Source: a virus
DNA length: 64,000 bases
Direction: 5' to 3' (one strand)
Virus record (IMG/VR): IMGVR_UViG_3300042563_003347
Location: 1-64,000 of that record
The position numbers and the translations under genes were made by a program. The notes below the pieces were generated by a model that saw only the letters and a list, made by a program, of their open reading frames with translations, was not told the origin of the DNA and did not search any database. Positions 36,898-44,858 of the stretch are shown piece after piece (within the stretch, counting starts at the first letter, position 1; the number at the start of each line of letters is the position of its first letter).

Positions 36898-36916
36898 CCA
36901 TGAGACTCTCATGGTT
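36898..36916. promoter_or_regulatory. 19-bp perfect palindrome, possible operator
   Basis: ACCATGAGACTCTCATGGT with a single central base, in the leader of the minus-strand gene pair. The arms are too close for a stable RNA hairpin, so a DNA-binding dimer site is likely. Confidence 0.5.
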
Positions 36917-36980
36917 TCTACTAATACATTACCCTGATTTAACCGGCAATTTTTGTTGTTTTTTAGCAACATTATTTCGG

Positions 36981-37009
36981 TTGACCCAAAATGCCCATTC
37001 TGCTATAAT
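36981..37009 (+). promoter_or_regulatory. Sigma70-type promoter
   Basis: TTGACC, 17-nt spacer, TATAAT; 30 nt before the gene at 37039. Confidence 0.8.
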
Positions 37010-37038
37010 TAATACTTAAACAGCAAACAGGAGTCAGA

Positions 37039-37314
37039 ATGTTTTATATCGTTGCTAAAGGTACTGGTTTAATCGTAACAGACGGTCCTAACAAGACTCG
37101 TGCATACAAAACTTTCCCTGCGGCTCACGCCACCCGGACTCGTTTGTGCCGCAAAGCAGGTTGGAGCGTGGACCAACTGAACATTGTGAGCCGTGACACT
37201 TACCGGGCTCCCAAGATGACTGTGAAGAACCTGATGAGCGGCGCTCCGGTGGAAATTGATGCAGACACGCCTTGGTGTTGCAACCCTGCGTCAGAAACTT
37301 ACTGGTCAATGTAA
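37039..37314 (+). CDS. Hypothetical phage protein (91 aa)
   Basis: Basic, beta-rich N terminus (MFYIVAKGTGLIVTDGPN), cysteines at 37 and 80-81. Own promoter. No motif. Confidence 0.65.
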   Translation: MFYIVAKGTGLIVTDGPNKTRAYKTFPAAHATRTRLCRKAGWSVDQLNIVSRDTYRAPKMTVKNLMSGAPVEIDADTPWCCNPASETYWSM

Positions 37315-37319
37315 AACGG

Positions 37320-37348
37320 TTGACGATAAATCACCAAAATGCTATAAT
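37320..37348 (+). promoter_or_regulatory. Sigma70-type promoter of the HFGVE gene cluster
   Basis: TTGACG, 17-nt spacer, TATAAT; 26 nt before the ATG at 37374. It probably drives the long tightly spaced run of small genes to about 42132. Confidence 0.8.
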
Positions 37349-37373
37349 ATACACATCGCAACAAGGAGTCACT

Positions 37374-37631
37374 ATGTCAGCACTGAACACTTATTTGGAT
37401 CGTAAAAATTCTTTTGCCAAACTGTTTGGACAAAAGGCTCTGAGCCTGCAGGTGGCTGCGGATCGTCAGAGTATTGCCAACAGCATTGATGCAGATCTCA
37501 GTCCTGAGAATTTGACCTGCGATGGTGAACTGAGCCGTAGTCAGGTGCAGACCCGCTACCGGGCCTTGACTGCCGCAGCCAAAGAGCTCAAGCAGTTGGA
37601 TCCTGGTGTTAAATTTTACGAATTTGCCTAA
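37374..37631 (+). CDS. Hypothetical helical protein (85 aa)
   Basis: Helical, AAGGAG at 37362. First gene of the small-gene operon. No motif recognised. Confidence 0.65.
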   Translation: MSALNTYLDRKNSFAKLFGQKALSLQVAADRQSIANSIDADLSPENLTCDGELSRSQVQTRYRALTAAAKELKQLDPGVKFYEFA

Positions 37632-37641
37632 GGAGAGCAAT

Positions 37642-37854
37642 ATGAACATGAGCTACTGCATGTTTCAAAACACCGCAAACGATCTGCGTCAGTGCCTGGA
37701 GGCCATGGATGCAGCCGAGACCATGGCTGAACTGGAACTGAGCCGTGACGAAAAGCGCAGTTACGATCTCATGCGAGAATACTGCGAAAACTTCCTGAAC
37801 ATTGCTGAACGACTGGATGATGCTGACGCTGACGCTTTTGGAGTTGCAAAATGA
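37642..37854 (+). CDS. Hypothetical acidic protein (70 aa)
   Basis: Acidic, helical. Ends in ...DAFGVAK, so its last codons (GGAGTTGCAAAATG) already carry the ribosome-binding site of the next gene, as in the HFGVE family. Confidence 0.65.
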   Translation: MNMSYCMFQNTANDLRQCLEAMDAAETMAELELSRDEKRSYDLMREYCENFLNIAERLDDADADAFGVAK

Positions 37855-38069
37855 ACGAACGAATTCGAGAACTACTGAAACAGGCAACTAAAGCAGTTGA
37901 TCCCGAAAACCGTGTATGGGTGTTTTCTAAGGTTGACCAAGCAAAGTTCGCCGAGTTGATTGTGCGGGAATGTGCTAATATTGATTTTAGACGCGAGGTC
38001 GGGTTAACTGCTGATGATGATTACGAAATCGGCAAGGTTATAAAAGAACACTTTGGAGTCGAATCGTGA
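37851..38069 (+). CDS. HFGVE-family protein, copy 1
   Basis: 72 residues: N-terminal helix MNERIRELLKQAT, central KFAELIVRECAN, C-terminal IKEHFGVES. The same three blocks recur in ten further genes here. All-helical, probably cytosolic. Its end, GGAGTCGAATCG, supplies the ribosome-binding site for the GTG of the next gene. Function unknown. Confidence 0.7.
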   Translation: MNERIRELLKQATKAVDPENRVWVFSKVDQAKFAELIVRECANIDFRREVGLTADDDYEIGKVIKEHFGVES

Positions 38070-38266
38070 AAGTGACCCATCCCTACACCTTGATAAAGCG
38101 GCGTATTGATGTTGTGGTCCGAGTGCCAGCCTGGGCGGTTGGAGAGATAAACAAAGGCGATCTGGTCATACGCCTGGATGCTCAAACTGTTTTGCGAGAC
38201 AATGGCAGATACAAGGTGGGCGAATCCTACACCAAGTTCTGGGGCTACACAGGAGAAAATGCATGA
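38066..38266 (+). CDS. Hypothetical protein (66 aa)
   Basis: GTG start overlapping the previous stop. Beta-rich (RIDVVVRVPAWAVGEINKGD). No family recognised. Confidence 0.6.
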   Translation: MKVTHPYTLIKRRIDVVVRVPAWAVGEINKGDLVIRLDAQTVLRDNGRYKVGESYTKFWGYTGENA

Positions 38267-38490
38267 ACAAACGAATTCAACAACTTGCCGAACAGGCTAC
38301 ATCTTACAATAACAGTGATGGTTGGCTTTTTGATAAAGAAAAGTTCGCCCAGTTGATTGTTCAGAAATGTATATCAGTTATTAATACTGAGGCTGCCGAA
38401 GTTCCTGCTGAAGATGAATATGAAAGAATGTGGAAGATGGGAACGGAATTTGCTGTATATCAGATTGAAAAACATTTCGGAGTTGAATGA
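38263..38490 (+). CDS. HFGVE-family protein, copy 2
   Basis: 75 residues: MNKRIQQLAEQAT, KFAQLIVQKC, EKHFGVE. The stop overlaps the next ATG (GAATGATG) right after the embedded GGAG. Confidence 0.7.
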   Translation: MNKRIQQLAEQATSYNNSDGWLFDKEKFAQLIVQKCISVINTEAAEVPAEDEYERMWKMGTEFAVYQIEKHFGVE

Positions 38491-38867
38491 TGAACACACG
38501 AATTCGAGAACTTGTCGTTGAGGCTAGGAACTATGCCCTAGATGAAAAGCGAATTTATGAACGAGTGCATAACACCGAACAATGTATGGAAGAATATCGT
38601 GATGTGTATAACAAAAAGTTCGCTGAACTGATTGTGGCTGAATGTTTGGCCCAGGTTGCCCGGGTGGATGACATGTTGGAAGATGAGCCTGCACAACATG
38701 CGGCAGTGGCCTGGGTGGCCCGGTCAATTGCAGACCATTTTGACGTTGCAAAACCACAGTCAGACTGGGATCAAGAAGCAGCTGAATTTATTGCCGCAGA
38801 GAATAAAAAGGTTGCCAGCAGATACGGATATATCCCAAAACTTCATCCATCAGAATGGCAAGACTAA
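38487..38867 (+). CDS. HFGVE-family protein, copy 3 (extended)
   Basis: 126 residues, the longest copy: MNTRIRELVVEA, KFAELIVAEC, then ADHFDVAKP in place of HFGVE and a further 35-residue C-terminal extension. ATG 38490 is an alternative start. Here the following gene relies on a different upstream sequence. Confidence 0.7.
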   Translation: MMNTRIRELVVEARNYALDEKRIYERVHNTEQCMEEYRDVYNKKFAELIVAECLAQVARVDDMLEDEPAQHAAVAWVARSIADHFDVAKPQSDWDQEAAEFIAAENKKVASRYGYIPKLHPSEWQD

Positions 38868-39073
38868 TGAACACACGAATTAAAGAGTTGGCTGAACAAT
38901 GCTGGGACAAGCGTCCAGAAGGCCAACTACATTTTGACAATGAAAAGTTCGCCGAGTTGATTGTTAAGAAATGTATGGATATTGCCAAGTATCACACGCC
39001 CGACACAGAAGAATGTGAATATACATGGTTGATCCATGCCAAGATTCAAGAACATTTCGGAGTTGCGGAATGA
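38867..39073 (+). CDS. HFGVE-family protein, copy 4
   Basis: 68 residues: MNTRIKELAEQC, KFAELIVKKCMD, QEHFGVAE. ATG 38867 is chosen by alignment with other copies; an in-frame ATG at 38855 adds four residues. Confidence 0.7.
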   Translation: MNTRIKELAEQCWDKRPEGQLHFDNEKFAELIVKKCMDIAKYHTPDTEECEYTWLIHAKIQEHFGVAE

Positions 39074-39300
39074 ACCAACGAATTCGACAACTTGCTGAAA
39101 AAGCAAACATTGAGTTTACCTATGACCCAACAGAAAAACCTGTTAGAGCATTTGCCGAGTGTTGGGAAGATGAACTTGAAAAGTTCGCTGACATGATTGT
39201 GCAGGAATGCGGTGTAGCATTGAGTCCTATGTTGCGTGATATGATCAGCCGTGGGCAGGCTGTGGAGTTGATTAAGAAACATTTTGGAGTTGAACTATGA
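39070..39300 (+). CDS. HFGVE-family protein, copy 5
   Basis: 76 residues: MNQRIRQLAEKA, KFADMIVQEC, KKHFGVEL. Preceded by the embedded GGAGTTGCGGA. Confidence 0.7.
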   Translation: MNQRIRQLAEKANIEFTYDPTEKPVRAFAECWEDELEKFADMIVQECGVALSPMLRDMISRGQAVELIKKHFGVEL

Positions 39301-39416
39301 CACAGAACGATTGGGTATTACTAATGTGTCTAGCAATTGGATGGCTACAGGGTCTGTATATTGGATGGTTACTGTGGCGTAGACCACAATTGAAATATCA
39401 CGGAGTTGCAGAATGA
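39297..39416 (+). CDS. Small membrane protein (39 aa)
   Basis: One hydrophobic helix (VLLMCLAIGWLQGLYIGWLL). Ends KYHGVAE, again with GGAGTTGCAGA before the next ATG, so the embedded ribosome-binding-site cassette is attached to an unrelated protein. Confidence 0.65.
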   Translation: MTQNDWVLLMCLAIGWLQGLYIGWLLWRRPQLKYHGVAE

Positions 39417-39652
39417 ACCCACGAATTCAAGAACTTTTAAAACAAGCTGGGGTCACTGACAACTGGAACAAGGCAGACTGGTACAGTATGAGTCCAGAGA
39501 TGATTGAAAAATTCGCCCAGTTGATTGTGCAGGAATGTGTGGAACTGGTATCTGTTAACAGAGACCTGGCTATCGAAGATGAATGGAATGTGGATGAAGC
39601 AATGTCCACAGCAATCAATGATATTGAAGAACATTTCGGAGTTGAATCGTGA
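39413..39652 (+). CDS. HFGVE-family protein, copy 6
   Basis: 79 residues: MNPRIQELLKQAG, KFAQLIVQEC, EEHFGVES. Confidence 0.7.
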   Translation: MNPRIQELLKQAGVTDNWNKADWYSMSPEMIEKFAQLIVQECVELVSVNRDLAIEDEWNVDEAMSTAINDIEEHFGVES

Positions 39653-39819
39653 TCACACTGTTTATCTGGACTGTGGTCGGCTACGCTGGTATGAACAATA
39701 GCATCAGTACTAAAATGGACTGGCGGGCTTTGGCTCAGTTTGAGACAGTCGCGCTCTGTGAGGAGGCTGTGCGATCCATGAACCTACAGGACAGGCACCG
39801 TTGCCTGAAGACCAAATGA
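39649..39819 (+). CDS. Small membrane or secreted protein (56 aa)
   Basis: GTG start overlapping the previous stop. Short hydrophobic N terminus, then FETVALCEEAVRSM and RCLKTK with two cysteines. The layout resembles the protein at 48780 (FRTQQECAAAGKTA...FTCVEV), so the two may be related exported proteins. Confidence 0.55.
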   Translation: MITLFIWTVVGYAGMNNSISTKMDWRALAQFETVALCEEAVRSMNLQDRHRCLKTK

Positions 39820-40079
39820 ACAAACAAATTCAACAACTTGCCGAACAGGCTCATTGCTATGCTTGTGAATATGCTCGACAACCAGATTACAATCCACACA
39901 ACCCTTACAATCAAGGAATGTATAAACAGCGATACGATTCAAAGTTCGCCCAGTTGATTGTGCAGGAATGTATGGATGCAGTGGGTGATGGACCAATGCA
40001 AAGACCAGAAATTCAACGGATCAAAGCCAGGTTTGGGGTTGAGTATTACGAGCCAATTGAAAAAGCATTTGGGAGTTGA
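39816..40079 (+). CDS. HFGVE-family protein, copy 7
   Basis: 87 residues: MNKQIQQLAEQAH, KFAQLIVQEC, KARFGVEYYE and then a short extra tail ending KAFGS, whose codons (GGGAGTTGAATCG) recreate the embedded ribosome-binding site. Confidence 0.7.
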   Translation: MNKQIQQLAEQAHCYACEYARQPDYNPHNPYNQGMYKQRYDSKFAQLIVQECMDAVGDGPMQRPEIQRIKARFGVEYYEPIEKAFGS

Positions 40080-40082
40080 ATC

Positions 40083-40478
40083 GTGAACATAACTGTATAC
40101 AGCTGGAATCTACTAAAAGAATCCTGTGAGCGTTGGTCGGTGCCCAGAGACTTTGCCGACCCCATGCTGAACTATCTGGTGTATGGATATAGTCCGGGTA
40201 GTTGTTTCTATGCGGTGCTGGCCAATGACTGGCGTGGGGCAATAGGATCCAGCCATTCCATGAACAGTGTAGAAGCCTTCAAGGCCTTGACCGGCTGGAT
40301 ACACAACGACTTTCCTGCCGAAGCACGTGGCAGTTACCAAGCTGTCGACCAGTGGTGTCAGCTTGATGCTGTGGTTCGACGAGCAATCCTTGAACGACAG
40401 GGACTGATCTATACCCAGCACGAAGAAGTGTTTAAAATTCTACGGAATGAGCACACCGTGGAACCTGTGTTGTATTAA
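40083..40478 (+). CDS. Conserved phage protein (131 aa)
   Basis: GTG start 3 nt after the previous stop, using the embedded GGGAG. Contains YLVYGYSPGSCFYAVLANDW and KALTGWIHNDFP, a pattern I associate with a widespread phage family of unknown function. Mixed alpha/beta. Confidence 0.68.
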   Translation: MNITVYSWNLLKESCERWSVPRDFADPMLNYLVYGYSPGSCFYAVLANDWRGAIGSSHSMNSVEAFKALTGWIHNDFPAEARGSYQAVDQWCQLDAVVRRAILERQGLIYTQHEEVFKILRNEHTVEPVLY

Positions 40479-40494
40479 GCATGAGAGTTGAACC

Positions 40495-40785
40495 ATGATG
40501 CAAGATTTCGTGTATGAGCAAACTCGAGCCACTGTGACCGACACATGGGATGACGAGATATCACAGTCTGTGATTGCAGCCGCAGTCAATGCGCCTCGAG
40601 CCAGCTACCGGATTTATTATTCCCAGGACAACCTGACCCGTAGGATTTTTGTTCATCGCGGCTGGCCCAACTGCACACCCACAGAGATTGACGCATTGTT
40701 GGGCTTGGGCTTTGTGGTGGCACAGCCTGGTGATGCAGACAACATTCCTGATCATGCACCTGTGTTTGAAAGGCTTTTGAAATGA
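40495..40785 (+). CDS. Hypothetical protein (96 aa)
   Basis: Mixed alpha/beta; the embedded GAGAGTTGAACC precedes its ATG. No motif recognised. Confidence 0.62.
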   Translation: MMQDFVYEQTRATVTDTWDDEISQSVIAAAVNAPRASYRIYYSQDNLTRRIFVHRGWPNCTPTEIDALLGLGFVVAQPGDADNIPDHAPVFERLLK

Positions 40786-40997
40786 ACCAACGAATTCGAG
40801 AACTTGCTGAACAGGCTACATCAATTGTAGAAATGGTTGGTCCACAAGGTTATACAAGTTCATATGCTAACTTTGATAGAGAAAAGTTCGCCGAATTGAT
40901 TGTGCGGGAATGTGCTGGCCGAGTTGATTGGATACTTGCCGAAGGTGGCCGGACACAGGGTGATTTGATTAGAGAACATTTTGGAGTTGAAGAATGA
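40782..40997 (+). CDS. HFGVE-family protein, copy 8
   Basis: 71 residues: MNQRIRELAEQAT, KFAELIVRECAG, REHFGVEE. Confidence 0.7.
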   Translation: MNQRIRELAEQATSIVEMVGPQGYTSSYANFDREKFAELIVRECAGRVDWILAEGGRTQGDLIREHFGVEE

Positions 40998-41212
40998 ATA
41001 CGCCCATCGTTCCTGATAATAAATTCAAGTTCTGGGCTGATCCTAGATTTGAAATTCTGGCAGAAATGGACAAACTATTGAACGGTAGCAAGATCTGGGG
41101 TGGCCAGGAATGGGTCTACCATCCCATCCATCCTGTGAAATATCAGCCTGTGGCCGAAAAGATTCGTCTAGCAATGGATGCGTTAAAAGCAGAATACGGA
41201 GTTGAAGAATGA
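40994..41212 (+). CDS. Hypothetical protein (72 aa)
   Basis: Trp- and Pro-rich middle (WGGQEWVYHPIHPVKYQP). Ends EYGVEE with the embedded GGAGTTGAAGAATG. Confidence 0.62.
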   Translation: MNTPIVPDNKFKFWADPRFEILAEMDKLLNGSKIWGGQEWVYHPIHPVKYQPVAEKIRLAMDALKAEYGVEE

Positions 41213-41439
41213 GTGACTCCATCATGCCCGTAACTCAATTTGCCAACAGCTTCACTGGCGTGTTGCCCATTGCCACTGTGGGCAAAGGTGTTGTCAAACA
41301 GGAAAGTTGGCAACAGACCACTTATCCCAATGGTGCCACGGTCACCAGGGTTTATCACGCCAGTATTGAAGTGTATGACAACCGTGCAGTGGTGACCCGG
41401 CACAATGAACCAAACATCATTGACATTTTGATCAAGTAA
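41209..41439 (+). CDS. Hypothetical beta-rich protein (76 aa)
   Basis: Strand-rich, ending IIDILIK; the last member coupled by the cassette before a spacer with its own CGGGAG site. No motif. Confidence 0.6.
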   Translation: MSDSIMPVTQFANSFTGVLPIATVGKGVVKQESWQQTTYPNGATVTRVYHASIEVYDNRAVVTRHNEPNIIDILIK

Positions 41440-41466
41440 TATTACAATAACTCACCGGGAGAAATC

Positions 41467-41913
41467 ATGTTTGCAGTGCTGAAATTTATCTACATCTTGT
41501 TCAAGGCGTTCAGAGACGGGCTCAATCCCAATGTCAACAGTCTAAGACATGCACCAACTTATTTGAAATACTTTGCCAGCATTGTGTTGGCCTGTTTCTG
41601 GTGCCTGGCCTTTGGTCTTTACATTGGTGAACTCATGACCATTGGCTACAACATGATTGGTCACATTGCCCTAATCACCATGGCATTCAGCACTGGCTAT
41701 GTCATGCAAGTGTTCAGGAAAACATATAACCCTGGCCAAGTCACTGTGAGACAAGGCACTGTGGAATATCTACGCATGCCTGATCGAAGCAGTCGCTGTG
41801 ATGAACTTACTGAAGAACAACGCCTGGCCAAAATTCAAGAATGGAATCAGCGCAATGTTTGGAATGATCCCAAACTGGCCAAAAAAGACAAAGAAACCTA
41901 CTACGGAGCATGA
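41467..41913 (+). CDS. Membrane protein with two helices (148 aa)
   Basis: Two hydrophobic segments (about residues 36-55 and 62-80) and a charged C-terminal cytosolic tail with Lys/Glu-rich helix. Preceded by GGGAG. Unknown. Confidence 0.65.
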   Translation: MFAVLKFIYILFKAFRDGLNPNVNSLRHAPTYLKYFASIVLACFWCLAFGLYIGELMTIGYNMIGHIALITMAFSTGYVMQVFRKTYNPGQVTVRQGTVEYLRMPDRSSRCDELTEEQRLAKIQEWNQRNVWNDPKLAKKDKETYYGA

Positions 41914-41915
41914 CC

Positions 41916-42017
41916 ATGACCGTTGATGAAATTATTTCTACCATAATTATTGTAACCGTAGTGGGAGCAGTACTATGGGACATGTACAAGAAAGAAGAAC
42001 ATGAACCCGGAGAATAA
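41916..42017 (+). CDS. Small single-helix membrane protein (33 aa)
   Basis: One hydrophobic helix (EIISTIIIVTVVGAVLW) and a charged tail. Starts 2 nt after the upstream stop. Confidence 0.55.
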   Translation: MTVDEIISTIIIVTVVGAVLWDMYKKEEHEPGE

Positions 42018-42132
42018 AGAACCAGAAAAAGATCCAGTGGACGATGTGGTTGAACACATACACATTGTGTTGCCCATTGTGGGAGCCGTCTTGGTGTTCA
42101 TGCTGGCTTTTATTGCTGTTACAATGGCCTAA
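42001..42132 (+). CDS. Small single-helix membrane protein (43 aa)
   Basis: Charged N terminus, C-terminal hydrophobic helix (IVLPIVGAVLVFMLAFIAV). Overlaps the previous gene by 17 nt. Confidence 0.55.
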   Translation: MNPENKEPEKDPVDDVVEHIHIVLPIVGAVLVFMLAFIAVTMA

Positions 42133-42145
42133 CACTAGGCAATAT

Positions 42146-42174
42146 TTGACTTAAAATACCTCTTCTGCTATAAT
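42146..42174 (+). promoter_or_regulatory. Sigma70-type promoter
   Basis: TTGACT, 17-nt spacer, TATAAT; 32 nt before the gene at 42206. Confidence 0.8.
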
Positions 42175-42205
42175 ACATGTATAGCAAAACAAAACAGGAG
42201 AGAAC

Positions 42206-42481
42206 ATGAGCATTCAAAGCATCAACACTGAGATCATCGCAGGTAATTTTACCAACGATCAACTCACCAGCATCATTGATGCTGTGAAATATGCTCGGGC
42301 TCAACTAGCCCAGAAAAACAAACGGGCCTTGACATTGCAGAGCAACGTGGAATTCACCAGTGCTAAAACTGGTCGAGTCATGCGTGGTTTTGTGCAAAAG
42401 ATTGCCATCAAATATGTGACTGTAGACACAGGCGGGGGCCTGTGGCGGGTTCCTGCCAACATGCTGAAGGTAGTAGCATGA
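42206..42481 (+). CDS. Hypothetical phage protein (91 aa)
   Basis: Helical N-terminal half, strand-rich C-terminal half with an SH3-like look (GRVMRGFVQKIAIKYVTVDT). Preceded by GGAGAG. Unknown. Confidence 0.65.
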   Translation: MSIQSINTEIIAGNFTNDQLTSIIDAVKYARAQLAQKNKRALTLQSNVEFTSAKTGRVMRGFVQKIAIKYVTVDTGGGLWRVPANMLKVVA

Positions 42482-42648
42482 GTCGCATTAAAGATTATTT
42501 TGCCCCTATAGAGGAACCGGACAACATGCCTTATGCCCCAGAACCAGAACCAGAACCAGACCAGGCAGAAGATCAGGGTCAACAAGTGTTTGCTCACATG
42601 ATTCGCGAGCTTACACAACGTTTTCGGCCAGAACTTGATTTTGACTAA
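42478..42648 (+). CDS. Small acidic protein with Pro-Glu repeat (56 aa)
   Basis: MSRIKDYFAPIEEPDNMPY followed by EPEPEPDQ. Overlaps the previous gene by ATGA. The next promoter overlaps its last codons. Confidence 0.6.
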   Translation: MSRIKDYFAPIEEPDNMPYAPEPEPEPDQAEDQGQQVFAHMIRELTQRFRPELDFD

Positions 42649-42669
42649 AAATCACAGATCACGTATAAT
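42641..42669 (+). promoter_or_regulatory. Sigma70-type promoter of moxR gene
   Basis: TTGACT, 17-nt spacer, TATAAT; 34 nt before the ATG. Confidence 0.78.
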
Positions 42670-42702
42670 ACAATTTTCAACCACTCCACCAAGGAAATTT
42701 CC

Positions 42703-43788
42703 ATGTCAGATACCCGCACTGTTACTTCTGCACAAGCCCGCAAGAGCCTGCTCAAAGCATTCCGCGTCCAGCGTCCGTTGTTCCTGTGGGGTCCTCCGGG
42801 TATTGGCAAAAGCGAACTGGTGGAAAATATCACCAAAGAGCTAGGTGGCCTAATGATTGATCTGCGCCTGGGCCAGATGGAACCCACCGACATTCGTGGC
42901 ATTCCGTTCTACAACAAGGACATTGGCAAGATGGATTGGGCACCTCCTGTGGAATTGCCCGACGAAGAAATGGCCAAGGACTATCCCATTGTGGTCCTGT
43001 TCCTGGACGAGTTGAATTCAGCCGCACCCAGCGTTCAAAGTGCCGCATATCAGTTGATTCTGAATCGACGCATTGGCAAATATCGCCTGCCTAAAAATGT
43101 TGTTATGGTTGCCGCAGGCAACAGGGAAAGCGACAAGGGCGTTACTTACCGCATGCCTACTCCGCTGGCAAACCGTTTCTTGCACCAAGAGATGAAGGTG
43201 GATTTTGCTAGTTGGCAAGAGTGGGCTGTAACCAACAAAGTTCACAAGGACGTGGTTGGCTACTTGAGCTTTGCTAAACAGGACCTGTACGACTTTGATT
43301 CTAAGTCCAGCTCACGTGCGTTTGCTACACCGCGTACCTGGAGTTTTGTAAGCGAGCTCCTGCAAGAAGATGACAGCGACGACAACACCATGACCAACCT
43401 GATTGCAGGCACTGTGGGCGAAGGTCTTGCTGTGAAGTTCATGGCACATCGCAAGATTGCCGGACGCATGCCCAACCCTGCAGATATCTTGAGTGGCAAG
43501 GTTACCACTCTTGACGTCAAAGAAGTCAGTGCCATGTACAGCCTGGTGATCTCCATGTGCTACGAGCTCAAGGCCGCTGTGGAGAACAAGGTGGAGGACA
43601 AAAAGTTTCAGGACATGGCCGACCACTTCCTGGGCTACATGATGAAAAACTTTGAAACAGAGTTGACTGTGATGGGTGCTAGAATTGCCCTTACTACTTA
43701 TAACTTGCCCATGATGCCTACCAAGCTGAAAAACTTTGACGAGTTCCATCAACGCTTTGGCAAGTACATTTTGGCTGCTAGTACCTAA
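42703..43788 (+). CDS. MoxR-family AAA ATPase
   Basis: 361 residues. Walker A WGPPGIGKSEL at residues 29-39, Walker B LFLDELNSA near 104, sensor AAGNRESD near 138, arginine finger region PLANRFLH. MoxR ATPases act as chaperones for VWA-domain proteins; the VWA-like gene at 44859 is the probable partner. A GGGGCTG/CAGCCCC hairpin follows the gene. Confidence 0.88.
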   Translation: MSDTRTVTSAQARKSLLKAFRVQRPLFLWGPPGIGKSELVENITKELGGLMIDLRLGQMEPTDIRGIPFYNKDIGKMDWAPPVELPDEEMAKDYPIVVLFLDELNSAAPSVQSAAYQLILNRRIGKYRLPKNVVMVAAGNRESDKGVTYRMPTPLANRFLHQEMKVDFASWQEWAVTNKVHKDVVGYLSFAKQDLYDFDSKSSSRAFATPRTWSFVSELLQEDDSDDNTMTNLIAGTVGEGLAVKFMAHRKIAGRMPNPADILSGKVTTLDVKEVSAMYSLVISMCYELKAAVENKVEDKKFQDMADHFLGYMMKNFETELTVMGARIALTTYNLPMMPTKLKNFDEFHQRFGKYILAAST

Positions 43789-43795
43789 ATTGATC

Positions 43796-43830
43796 GGGGC
43801 TGTTTAATCACAGCCCCGGTGTTTCTTATC
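43796..43830 (+). terminator. Terminator after moxR gene
   Basis: GGGGCTG-TTTAATCA-CAGCCCC followed by GGTGTTTCTT. Confidence 0.6.
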
Positions 43831-43844
43831 ACAAGGACCAGAGT

Positions 43845-44087
43845 ATGGGATGGATAGTGTATACTAAAAAATCTGGCGAGATTTTGAGATATTACGATAC
43901 TGAATCCAAGGCACGGTCGCAGGTGACTGGACACAATAAAAAACTATTTTGGTCAAGATTACAGTCAACCCGAATCGACTATAAAGAAGAATGGGCACAT
44001 TGTGACTGGCAAGACTACGAAAATATTTTTAAGAAATACTACGAAGTTCATAAACCCTACATGTTGCAGAGCAGCAGTTACAAATGA
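43845..44087 (+). CDS. Hypothetical protein (80 aa)
   Basis: Basic, Tyr-rich. No clear promoter; possibly read-through from moxR. Stop overlaps the next start (ATGA). Confidence 0.6.
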   Translation: MGWIVYTKKSGEILRYYDTESKARSQVTGHNKKLFWSRLQSTRIDYKEEWAHCDWQDYENIFKKYYEVHKPYMLQSSSYK

Positions 44088-44422
44088 AATATCAAGTAAC
44101 CGATATGGACCGCCGCTTCAGCCATAGCGCGAGCTTCAACTATATGCTAGAGTTTTCCAAAAATACCTGGGGACATAGCACTGGTGTGTTGGATTTTGAC
44201 CGAGCTCGTCGCTGGATGAATCGCACCTGGGGCTGGGGGCAGGATGTGGAAACTCGTACCGCTATCAAGCGTTGTAAAATGCTTAATCCTGCTGTTGCGG
44301 TACAGGATGAAGATATCAATCAGCACTGGGCATATTCGGTTGCATACAAAGACTATCGTATCTATCTTGCTAGTGAAAAAGAACTGGCATTTTTTCAACT
44401 GGCACATTCAGGCACTGAATAG
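44084..44422 (+). CDS. Hypothetical protein (112 aa)
   Basis: N-terminal region resembles phage proteins with aromatic clusters (SFNYMLEFSKNTWGHS). The stop TAG overlaps the GTG of the next gene (TAGTG). Confidence 0.6.
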   Translation: MKYQVTDMDRRFSHSASFNYMLEFSKNTWGHSTGVLDFDRARRWMNRTWGWGQDVETRTAIKRCKMLNPAVAVQDEDINQHWAYSVAYKDYRIYLASEKELAFFQLAHSGTE

Positions 44423-44754
44423 TGGGACAGGTAACTGTAAAAAAGAATCTTGTGGTATTTCATGATCCTGCTGACTGGACAAAGATTCTAGATCAATTGA
44501 CTCAGACTTATGGCAACACAATTCGCATGCGGCACATAATGCGGCGTGAGCTAGGTTTTACTGCCCGTGACCATCAAGGACTAGAACCCTACTATGCACC
44601 AATTTCAACCGCCGCAGTAATATATCCTGGGCTAGTCTCTGTGGAAAAACGGCATCACTACAGTCCGCAGGTACACTTGGATTTTTTTACAGAGGCTGCG
44701 CACTCTTGGTTCCAGTTAAAGTACCTAAACCGTGAACGTCAGAACAATAGCTGA
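44422..44754 (+). CDS. Hypothetical protein (110 aa)
   Basis: GTG start at the TAGTG junction. Mixed alpha/beta. Its last 11 codons lie in the first copy of a 49-bp tandem repeat. Confidence 0.58.
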   Translation: MGQVTVKKNLVVFHDPADWTKILDQLTQTYGNTIRMRHIMRRELGFTARDHQGLEPYYAPISTAAVIYPGLVSVEKRHHYSPQVHLDFFTEAAHSWFQLKYLNRERQNNS

Positions 44755-44821
44755 TTTGACCATTAATCGCTACCTAAACCGTGAACGTCAGAACAATAGC
44801 TGATTTGACCATTAATCGCTA
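44724..44821 (+). repeat. Exact 49-bp tandem duplication
   Basis: 44724-44772 and 44773-44821 are identical. The unit holds the 3' end of the upstream gene and a TTGACC -35 box; only the second copy is followed by a -10 box. Confidence 0.95.
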
Positions 44822-44833
44822 TTGTGCTATAAT
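44805..44833 (+). promoter_or_regulatory. Sigma70-type promoter of VWA gene
   Basis: TTGACC, 17-nt spacer, TATAAT; the -35 box lies in repeat copy 2, the -10 box outside it. Confidence 0.8.
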
Positions 44834-44858
44834 TACACATAAGCAACAAAGGACTCGC

